DNA of 64,000 nucleotides, taken from contig NC_084802.1 of the NCBI RefSeq assembly GCF_963169125.1, forward strand, positions 116,254,903 to 116,318,902, in the 5' to 3' direction. Within the stretch, counting starts at the first letter, position 1; each line of letters starts with the position of its first letter. Position numbers and translations under genes: made by a program. This document shows, one piece after another, positions 56,074 through 64,000 of the stretch. This DNA is from Humulus lupulus (Eukaryota; Streptophyta; Magnoliopsida; Rosales; Cannabaceae). The notes below the pieces were generated by a model. The model was not told the origin of the DNA and searched no databases. It saw nothing but the letters and a program-made list of their open reading frames with translations.

Positions 56074-57365
56074 TGTGATTAGTGCTCAAATATATCATTT
56101 TATTAGTTTTAAAGTTTAAAATTAATTAAGTTTTAATTAATATTTTCATGGATTTATTATTATATATTTTATATTTTAAAATATTAATTTTAATTTAATT
56201 TGTGTTTAATTTTCAGGAAATAAAATGTATTTTTGACACAAAGAAAAAGAAAGAAGAAAGAAATAATGAAAATTGAAGAAATCATGAAGAAAATGACATT
56301 TTTGACAAGATTAGGCCCAAAAAGGAGCCCATCCCAAGCTTTTAGAAACTGCCACGTGGCAGAAAGCTACCAGCCAGCCGCCAGCCTGCCACCTAACACC
56401 TGCCACATGACGCGTCTGATGCGCACTTGCCGAGCCAACGAAAAGGCACCACGCCGCCTTGCTGTCTCCCACTCCACCAGCAGCATTTGTTTTATAGCGA
56501 ATTAAAGCATGCAACGTGTCCCACTTGTCCCTTTTGTCCATCAGATTTTGAAGCCACTTTCTCCACTTCCTAATGCACGTAAATACACATTTTGGGTCCT
56601 ATTTTCACTATAAATAGAGGACCAATTGTAGGGAAAAATCATTAGATGGGGGAGTGGAAAAAGACACTTTGTATTTTGTTTCTTTTCTTATTTCTAGTTT
56701 AATTTTGCTTGCTTTAGGTGACAAAAATGAGTGAATTATTTTAGAAATATTGGTGAGGTTAGAGTGTAGTTGTTGTACTTTTCATTCTCAATATTGATAT
56801 TGATTCTTCTTCTACTTCATTTCCATATCTCATTAATTATTTTGTTTCTCATATTCTAATTTCTTTTCTAAAATTATTTAGCATCTTTTACATAAGTTCA
56901 GTCATGCTTTTCTTATGTAACTTAGATTGTTAATTTATTTTAGTATATTTGTTATGTTGTATGTCTTTTACTGCATTCTTCCAGTGGTATTTTGTCGCTC
57001 TTGGATATATAATATGATATGCTATGAAATTAGGAGTTAGATTCAATTTAATCTAGATTATTTAATTTGTGCTTTTAATATTTACATCTTCCAGTTGCAA
57101 TTAATGGTGTAGAATTGCAACTGTGTTTTGAATTAATATCAATATTAGAATAGGTTTTACAACACTGCATCTCTACCTTGCCATGCTCTTTATCTGATTG
57201 CTTTCTCTAAACTATCATTTTAATTTCACAAAATCCATCTCTTCAATTCTACTTTATTTTTATATTTTATTTACTAATCTAATCTTTAGTTGTGTTTGCC
57301 TCTCTGGGGATACGACATAGCCCGATTACTACTGTGACCGCTTAGGAGTTTATTGGGCGATATCA
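56074..57365 (+). repeat. 5' LTR of element D (1292 bp)
   Basis: It runs from TGTGATTAGTG to GGGCGATATCA. It contains a TATA box CTATAAATAG (56608-56617) and a GC-richer segment with GCCACGTGGCAG (56351-56362). It is nearly identical to the 3' LTR apart from short indels around 56380-56430. Confidence 0.93.
56608..56617 (+). promoter_or_regulatory. TATA box of element D LTR
   Basis: CTATAAATAG is a strong plant TATA match, repeated in the 3' LTR near 60930. The palindrome GCCACGTGGC, a G-box-type core, lies about 250 bp upstream in both LTRs. Confidence 0.75.
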
Positions 57366-57370
57366 ATTTT

Positions 57371-57388
57371 TGGCGTCGTTGCCGGGGA
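57371..57388 (+). promoter_or_regulatory. Primer binding site of element D (tRNA-Asp type)
   Basis: TGGCGTCGTTGCCGGGGA follows the LTR after five bases. It differs from the usual tRNA-Asp complement TGGCGCCGTTGCCGGGGA by one base. Confidence 0.88.
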
Positions 57389-58074
57389 GGTAATTCTACA
57401 ATTAAAGGTTTTCATAGTAAATTAATTTTTTTTTATAAAAAAAAAAAAAGTAGTATAATTTTTTTTTTAATTTCTCTTTTAATTTTTTTTTCCTTAGTAA
57501 TTTTTATTTTTAGTTTCTTTTTTTTATTTATTCATTTTTCCAATTGTGTTTAATTTATTTGTTTATTTTACTTTTAGGTTTATTTTTATTTTTAGTTTGT
57601 TTATTTGTTTTTAATTTCTGTTTTTGGGCTAATTTTTAGTTATTTATTTATTATTATTTTGTTTTATTTTATTTATTTATTTTACTTTTAGGTTTAGGTT
57701 TAGGATTTTATTTTTTTAGATTTAGTTTTTTTTTTCTTTTCCAAAAAAAAATATAAATAAAAATAAAATTTTGTATAATAACAAAGTATTGAGAACATTT
57801 GTGTAATTTTGAAAATCAGTAAAAACCAAACTTGTTCTGTCTTAGAAAAATTGGTTCTTCAATAAGGTCTGTGTTAGCGTTACCCTCCAATCTTTTCTAA
57901 GAACCTCGAGGAGTTCTAGAAAAGCTCTTGGGCCTAAAGTGGTACCTTGGCAGCCTTCCCAATTGGCCTGGGAACATTTTTTGTGTATACTTATTACACT
58001 ATTACACACTTGCGCTTATAATACTTAATATATATATATATTAATAAAAAAAATAAAAAATAAATAAATAACAA
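57389..58074 (+). other. T-rich leader of element D
   Basis: Long runs of T and TTTA/TTTTAG repeats (57424-57760) are followed by a less biased part and an AT-dinucleotide run (58027-58040) just before the ORF. No coding sequence is present. GTTACCCTCCAATC and similar segments are unassigned. Confidence 0.6.
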
Positions 58075-59010
58075 ATGAATGAAGAAGATCATCGACGTTT
58101 TGAGTACTATTATGGAATATATCTCTCTTCACTTCAAAACAATCCAAAATCTAGTGGTACTGAGGGTACTAGAAATTTTAGAGGTGCCCACCAACTTAGC
58201 GAAAGAGAGTACCTTAAATCTGAAGTAGAATTGTTGACTAGAGAATTCGAAAACTTGAAAGCTAAGTATGGTCGAGAAAGTAACGAGGTCATATGGGTAG
58301 AGTGTGATGAACCATATTTTGACTGTGAAAGAGTCGACCATTTTGCTCAAGATTACTCAACTCTTAGAGAAAGGGGGGAAGCTTTTCAATACTATTCTTA
58401 CTACAAGAACAGTAATCTTAGCTGGAAAAACCCCGTTGCTTCAAGTTGGAAGTCTAAGTACAACTACCGTGCACCAATTGGTTGGGAATTGGCACCATCT
58501 AGCAGGAATGTTGAGCACGATTTTTCTAACTCTTACCATGAACATCCACATAATGTCTGGACTAATACAGATTCCTTAGAGGAAACATTATATACAATTA
58601 TGGAGGAACAAATAAACTTTACTGAACACATAAGCAACATTACTAAACACATGATGGAGGAACTTAGAGATATTCGGACTCAATTTTCTGAATTGACCGA
58701 CAAAGTTAATTCACATTATTTCAGTCAATTCCAATCAGATGAGGAAATAATGGCACCAATCTCTAATCCTATTTCCTACAAATTTGGTGAGGATGATGCC
58801 ATTACTATTCGGAGTGAAAATATTTCTCATGCTGAAATTCTTCCAACAACTCCGAATGAAAACAAGCGTTATCATACTGATGTGATAAACCTTATTGTGG
58901 AGGAAATTCACAAACTTTTCTCAAAGAATCAATCACACTATTTCTTCCACGATACTGAAAACGAACATTTTCTTTATCCTGAGAATGTTACTAATGCTTC
59001 AATTTTTTAG
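58075..59010 (+). CDS. Gag-derived hypothetical protein of element D (311 aa)
   Basis: An uninterrupted frame MNEEDHRRFEYYYG... stops at 59008-59010. The protein is acidic and rich in Asn, Tyr and Ser. Residues 40-65 form a possible coiled coil (LKSEVELLTREFENLKAKYG). Around residue 80 YFDCERVDHFAQDYS resembles a decayed zinc knuckle (Cys-x2-Cys-x-x-x-His-x4-Cys with two Cys lost). It is followed by YYKNSNLSWKNP, similar in style to the NPNFSW-type stretch after Athila gag knuckles. Residues 165-215 look helical (TLYTIMEEQINFTEHISN). No catalytic motif is seen. My inference is a truncated Athila-type gag end. The function is unknown, and it is unusual that the frame is intact in an element with no pol. 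Confidence 0.65.
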   Translation: MNEEDHRRFEYYYGIYLSSLQNNPKSSGTEGTRNFRGAHQLSEREYLKSEVELLTREFENLKAKYGRESNEVIWVECDEPYFDCERVDHFAQDYSTLRERGEAFQYYSYYKNSNLSWKNPVASSWKSKYNYRAPIGWELAPSSRNVEHDFSNSYHEHPHNVWTNTDSLEETLYTIMEEQINFTEHISNITKHMMEELRDIRTQFSELTDKVNSHYFSQFQSDEEIMAPISNPISYKFGEDDAITIRSENISHAEILPTTPNENKRYHTDVINLIVEEIHKLFSKNQSHYFFHDTENEHFLYPENVTNASIF

Positions 59011-60368
59011 GCACATGATAAATGAAAATTCATTTTCGATACTGGATAGTCAAGAATATTGAGTTGGTGAACCAACCTGAGGAGACTTTTCTCCGGTTTG
59101 CCAAGACTAATAAGGTTCTATCTTTCCTTGCTTTCTTTATTTCTGGTATGTTTTATTTTTCCTTTTTATTTTATTATGATAGTTTGTCTTGTCATTTATT
59201 TTTCTTTTTCTAAGAATCAATATCATATCATTTTGCATTAGCTCACTCTCTACATGTTCTCATTTCATGCCTTTTGTGTATATATTTTTAAACAATGAGG
59301 ACATTGTTTGATTTTGGTTGGGGGTGGTGAGTATATTCATGCACGTTCATGTTGATTTTTGTCATACTAATATATTCATGGTCAAATTTTTTAAAATTAC
59401 TTATTTATTCTTGCAAAATGTTACTTTTGAGCCAATTTTTGTCATCTGTATTACTAAGAGTTTCTCTAGAGTTACCTAATGCACATGCCAAATGTTGTGG
59501 TAAGATGGTTGTTAGCACATATTTGCTTAGAAATTTTCCATGCTTAAGTAATTCATTCTTTTGTGTGAGAAGTGACTTGAGAAAACAACTTTTTAATTTT
59601 TGTTGATTCTTAGAAATGGTTATAATTATTTGGACAAGGTATTGTGGTATGAATGGATGATGTTTTAGGGATAATATTTTCTATAGACAAATCTTATTAG
59701 AGAGCCTTTTATTATGTTGTTCATGAAAAAGAAAATGAAAAAAAGAAGAAGAAAAGAAAAAAGAAAAAAGAAGAAAAAAAAAATAGAAAAAAAGGAGAAA
59801 AACACAAGAGCAATATTTCTATCATTTTCAATTATGTTGTCTCTTGTGTCCAAGAAAAAAAAATGTGTGTTTATTAATTTCATGTTTTATTTTATGGCTC
59901 TTAGAATAAATGTAAAGATTGTCTATTTAACTTAAAATCCTGAAAAACTGGTTTTGTGGTACTCTTTATGGTGGTTGTCCAAATAGTTTATTTCCTATCT
60001 TCGTTTCAATAATTAGTTAAGAGTTTGTCCTAAATATATACCCATTTGATGAGTGCTTACTTCTTTTCCAACTCCATGAGTGAAGCCCTTAAACTTTAAA
60101 TATTTTCAATTACATGAGAGGTTAATGGAGGTTAGACTTTTACTTGGCATAACTTCGAAGGCTTTATGTGCTATGATTTGCGGTAAGAAGGTTCAAGTTT
60201 GGTGCACACACTCACAACTCTAGATTTATTCGAAGTAAATTTGATAACTCTTGTTGACTTATTACTAACATTTTGTGTTAATACTTAAGTACTTTTATTA
60301 TTTTTGACCTGAAATATATCATGTTGACATTTATTATTTCGCTTGAATTGCTAGAGACTAGCAATAAG
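59011..60368 (+). other. 3' non-coding part of element D interior
   Basis: No frame is convincing. It holds the Athila-like purine phrase at 59294-59332 and a long A/G run at 59722-59812 (AAAGAAAATGAAAAAAAGAA and similar), which creates spurious Lys-rich and Phe-rich frames. A second purine tract GGTTGGGGGT (60371-60380) touches the 3' LTR and is the likely plus-strand primer. Confidence 0.65.
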
Positions 60369-60380
60369 CTGGTTGGGGGT
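60369..60380 (+). promoter_or_regulatory. Polypurine tract of element D
   Basis: CTGGTTGGGGGT directly precedes the 3' LTR start TGTGATTAG. Confidence 0.7.
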
Positions 60381-61683
60381 TGTGATTAGTGCTCAAATAT
60401 ATCATTTTATTAGTTTTAAAGTTTAAAATTAATTAAGTTTTAATTAATATTTTCATGGATTTATTGTTATATATTTTATATTTTAAAATATTAATTTTAA
60501 TTTAATTTGTATTTAATTTTCAGGAAATAAAATGTATTTTTGACACAAAGAAAAAGAAAAAAGAAAGAAATAATGAAAATTGAAGAAATCATGAAGAAAA
60601 TGGTATTTTTGACAAGATTAGGCCCAAAGAGGAGCCCAGCCCAAGCTTTTAGAAACTGCCACGTGGCAGAAAGCCACCAGCCAGCCGCCAGCTGAGCTGC
60701 CAGCCTGCCACCTGACATGCCTGACGCCTACCACTTGACGCATCTGACGCGCACCTGCCGAGCCAACGAAAAGGCGCCACGTCGCCTTGCTGTCTCCCAC
60801 TCCACTAGCAGCATTTGTTTTATAGCCAATTAAAGCATGCCACGTGTCCCACTTGTCCCTTTTTTCCATCAGATTTTGAAGCCACTTTCTAATGCACGTA
60901 ATTACACATTTTGGGTCCTATTTTCACTATAAATAGAGGTCCAATTGTATGGAAAAATCATTAGATGGCGGAGTGGAAAAAGACACCTTGTATTTTGTTT
61001 CTTTTCTTATTTCTAGTTTAATTTTGCCTTTTTTAGGTGACAAAAATGAGTGAATTATTTTAGAAATATTGGTAGGTTAGAGTGTAGTTGTTGTACTTTT
61101 CATTCTAGATATTGATATTGATTCTTCTTCTACTTCATTTCCATATCTCATTAATTATTTTGTTTCTCATATTCTAATTTCTTTTCTAAAATTATTTAGC
61201 ATCTTTTACATAAGTTCAGTCATGCTTTTCTTATGTAACTTAGATTGTTAATTTATTTTAGTATATTTGTTATATTGTATGTCTTTTACTGCATTCTGCC
61301 AGTGGTATTTTATCGCTCTTGGATATATAATATGATATCCTATGAAATTAGGAGTTAGATTCAATTTAATCTAGATTATTTAATTTGTGCTTTTAATATT
61401 TACATCTTCCAGTTGCAATTAATGGTGTAGAATTGCAACTGTGTTTTGAATTAATATCAATATTAGAATAGGTTTTACAGCACTGCATCTCTACCCTGAC
61501 ATGCTCTTTATCTGATCGCTTTCTCTAAACTATCATTTTAATTTCACAAAATCCATCTCTTCAATTCTACTTTATTTTTATATTTTATTTACTAATCTAA
61601 TCTTTAGTTGTGTTTGCCTCTCTGGGGATACGACATAGCCCGATTACTACTGCGATCGCTTAGGATTTTATTGGGCGATATCT
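60381..61683 (+). repeat. 3' LTR of element D (~1303 bp)
   Basis: It matches the 5' LTR, with an extra CTGACATGCCTGACGCC-like segment near 60712-60730. The end reads GCGATATCT rather than GCGATATCA, so the terminal dinucleotide is mutated and the exact end is uncertain by 1-2 bases. Confidence 0.9.
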
Positions 61684-62820
61684 GCTAGGAAACTACTGGA
61701 CAATAGATGTATCAGCTACGTGGCGAATGTAATAGACAAGGATACAGAGGCTAAGCAACAACCAATTGAGGTGGCAGCGGTGTGCAAATTTCTGGAAGTG
61801 TTTCATAAGGATCTTTCTGGAATACCCCCATATCGGGAATTCGAGTTTGAGATCGAGTTAATTCCAAGAACCACAACTATTTCAAAGGCACCATACCGAA
61901 TGGCACCGGTGGAGCTCAAAGAACTACAAGCGCAATTACAAGACTACCTGGATAAAGGATTTATACGACCAAGTTATTCTCCTTGGGGAGCCCCGGTACT
62001 ATTCGTGAAGAAGAAAGACAGCTCCATGAGAATGTGTATAGACTACTGCGAACTCAACAAAGTGACGATCAAGAACCGATACCCATTTCCCAGAATTGAT
62101 GATCTTTTCTTGAAGATCAATTTGAGATCCGGGTACCAACAGTTGAAGGTTAATGAATTGGATATTCCCAAGACCGCATTCCGAACTCGGTATGGCCACT
62201 ACGAGTTCGTTGTGATTTCTTTTGGACTCACCAATGTGCTTGCGGCATCATGGATCTTATGCATAGGGTACTAGGTGAGTATCTGGATAAAATTTTTATC
62301 GTGTTCATAAACGATCTACTCGTATACTCGTGAAACCATGAAGAACACGCCAAGCACCGGATGTTCAGCTTACAACAATTATGCGATAAAAAGTTGTACG
62401 CCAAATTCTCGAAATGCGAATTTTGGCTGACTCAAGTAAGTTTCCTAGGGCACGTGGTGTTAGGAGATGGAATTGCAGTCGACCCAGCCAAAGTCGAAGT
62501 GGTGAAACAATGGAAGGCCCCGAAGAACGCACAAGAAGTTCGCAGTTTCTTGGGTCTGGCAGGGTATTATAGGCACTTTGTGGAAGGATTTTCCAAAATA
62601 GCGACTCCTATGACCGCACTAACCCGGAAGAACATCAAATTTGTGTGGAAGGAGAGGTGCAAAAAATCTTTTCAAGAGCTAAAGATTAGATTAACGACTA
62701 CTCCCGTACTCACTATTCCAAAGGGTACCAAGGGATATGCTATTTATAGCAATGCATCAAGCCAAGGATTCAGAGTCGTACTAATGCAACATAGGAAAGT
62801 GATCGCGTATGCCTCCTGAC
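61684..62820 (+). pseudogene. pol: Reverse transcriptase of element E (catalytic Asp to Asn)
   Basis: [18 protein letters not shown] resumes after element D. Typical chromovirus motifs follow: [64 protein letters not shown] and PFPRIDDLF. The catalytic motif reads VFINDLLVYS where active copies have VFIDDILIYS; AAC is at 62310-62312. There are stops near 62272 and 62331. [21 protein letters not shown] and [22 protein letters not shown] continue, then the connection to RNase H. Polymerase activity would be abolished by the Asn substitution alone. Confidence 0.92.
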
Positions 62821-63120
62821 AACTGAAAATCTATGAGAGAAACTATCCAACACTCGACTTAGATCTAGTAGCGGTAGTGTTTGCTTTGAAGATTTGGAGA
62901 CACTATCTCTATAGGATCTACGACAACATATACATGGATTTCAAGAGTCTATAATATTTCTTCACCCAGAAAGAGTTAAAAAATAGACAATGGACGTGGT
63001 TAGAATTTTTCAATGATTACGATTGTGATATACTGTACCACCCAGGCAATGCTAATAAAGTAGTTGACGCATTGAGTCGACAGCCAATGGCTTATGTAAT
63101 GACGGTGAAGGAAATACCCC
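62821..63120 (+). pseudogene. pol: RNase H of element E
   Basis: The domain begins upstream with [18 protein letters not shown] (near 62737; the first Asp is replaced, as YAIYSNAS stands where YVIYTDAS-type sequence is usual). After a stop at 62818 it continues QLKIYERNYPTLDLDLVAVVFALKIWRHYL. The end is DILYHPGNANKVVDALSR. The first metal-binding Asp appears lost (Asn), which would impair activity. Confidence 0.85.
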
Positions 63121-64000
63121 AAGAACTACAAACCGATATCTCCAAATTGTATTTGGAGATAGTAGTAGGAAGATTGGAAAAGTTATCCATGCAACCCATG
63201 ATCATGCAGACAATCCAAGGGGGATAACTCGTAGATCCATGTATCCAACGACTGGTGCATGATACTACGAAAGACATGCGACCAGGGTTTCACATCTTGG
63301 AGAATGGAGTGTTGGGTTTCAAGGGTAGATTATGTGTGTGTGATTATAAGGAGATCAAGAGACAAATCTTTTATGAGGCTCATAATCCTCCTTACGCTAT
63401 GCATCCGTGAACCACTAAGATGTATCCATATCTCAAAAGATACTTTTGGTGCGTAGGAATGAAGAGAGATGTAGTGGAGTATGTGGCACACTGTTTGACA
63501 TGTCAACAAACCAAGGCAGAGCAACAGTGAACCGCAAGGTTATTGCAGCCGCTAGGTGGAGATCAAGAGACAAATCTTATATGGACTTTGTTACCAGGTT
63601 ACCACACACTCTGAAAGGGCATGATGAAATTTGTGTTATCATGGATAGACTGACAAAATCCGCTCATTTCTTACCCATTCAGACAACGGATGGTGCGGAT
63701 AAGTCGGCAGACTTGTACATTGCTAAGATAGTGCGATTAAATGGGGTTCCCATCTTTATAGTATCCGATCGTGATGGACGATTTACCTCCGCATTCTGGA
63801 AGAGAATGCAAATGAGATTGGGAACTAAACTCAAGTTTAGTATTGCCTTCCACCCACAAATGAATGGCCAGAGTGAACGAACGATTCAAACCTTGAAAGA
63901 CATGTTGAGAGCTTGAGTGCTAGATTTTCAAGGTTCGTGGAGTGTAAGACTTCCATTAATTAAGTTCACCTACAAAAATAGCTATCATGACACAATAAAA
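63121..64000 (+). pseudogene. pol: Integrase of element E (cut by window end)
   Basis: The zinc-binding part is visible as IFYEAHNPPYAMHP, then a stop, then YLKRYFWCVGMKRDVVEYV and HCLTCQQTKAEQQ, giving His-His-Cys-Cys. The core has MDFVTRLPHTLKGHDEICVI, VSDRDGRFTSAFWKRM and MNGQSERTIQTLKDMLRA, so D, D and E are present. A TGA replaces the next codon (63914-63916). Upstream of the core the expected WKWE..(S/T) residues are replaced by WRSRDKSY, encoded by a 20-base sequence also found at 63351-63370. The gene continues past the window. Confidence 0.88.

Larger units (their letters stand above)
56074..61683 (+). mobile_element. Element D: non-autonomous Athila-like LTR retrotransposon
   Basis: LTRs of about 1.3 kb (56074-57365 and 60381-61683) begin TGTGATTAGTGCTC. 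A tRNA-Asp-type PBS follows the first, and GGTTGGGGGT precedes the second. The 3-kb interior has one 311-codon frame and no protease, polymerase or integrase motif, so it depends on another element. The PBS type and the phrase ACAATGAGGACATTGTTTGA..TTGGTTGGGGGTGG (59294-59332) are features I associate with Athila-type elements. The right target copy is damaged: AGGCT on the left, and GCT after the LTR on the right. Element E continues across the gap (TLKA then ARKLL). Confidence 0.88.

Noticed and set aside
59665..59935. Lys-rich and Phe-rich frames on both strands
   Set aside because: They are produced by a long A/G run; low complexity, no start context and no conserved protein.

Overview
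This 64-kb window is plant nuclear DNA, almost certainly from a eudicot with a repeat-rich genome. It consists of LTR retrotransposons inserted into one another. I found no host gene, tRNA, rRNA or CRISPR array. The plant assignment rests on four things: the retroelement lineages (Ty3/gypsy Tat-type elements with two RNase H domains, chromovirus-like Ty3/gypsy pol, Ty1/copia, and an Athila-like non-autonomous element); tRNA-Met- and tRNA-Asp-type primer binding sites; plant-style GT-AG introns; and AT-rich DNA between elements. I cannot name the species.

Layout. (1) 377-12830 is a complete Tat-type element, element I, on the + strand, with LTRs of 778 and 728 bp and a perfect 5-bp target duplication GTATG. 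It carries decayed gag-pol, a block of ~120-bp tandem repeats, and an antisense gene with its own TATA box and introns. (2) 12836-14912 is a minus-strand fragment of a different Tat pol. (3) 15239-15903 is the start of a chromovirus-like LTR. (4) 15904-28522 is element II, a second complete Tat element on the - strand, with two 734-bp LTRs and TSD CTATA. It has the same architecture as element I and is better preserved. (5) 28528-30853 holds pieces of a reversed chromovirus-like LTR and a + strand copia LTR. (6) 30854-35335 is a very long (4.5 kb) Ty3-type LTR followed by a PBS and a broken gag. (7) 35583-46508 is a minus-strand Ty1/copia element, element F, with ~1.87-kb LTRs; its 5' LTR contains a rearranged snap-back LTR insertion, element G (44931-46027, TSD CTAAC). 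(8) 46868-51547 is a solo LTR (A, TSD GATTA) with a second solo LTR of the same family (B, TSD TCACA) inside it. (9) 51881-64000 is a + strand chromovirus-like element E. Its gag is split by solo LTR C (53067-55510). The boundary between its protease and reverse transcriptase is split by non-autonomous Athila-like element D (56074-61683). The window ends inside the integrase of E.

How the parts fit. Perfect or near-perfect target duplications give a clear order of insertion, with up to four nested layers (copia LTR fragment > 4.5-kb-LTR Ty3 element > F > G). Nearly all pol genes are inactivated by stops, frameshifts or lost catalytic residues. The best-preserved features are the regulatory and antisense units of the two Tat elements. 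In both, the antisense gene has a TATA box about 262 bp inside the 3' LTR, a ~0.5-kb 5'UTR intron, and three further introns at matching positions. It encodes a PF04195-like protein with a C-terminal coiled coil, and it converges on pol at a tandem-repeat block.
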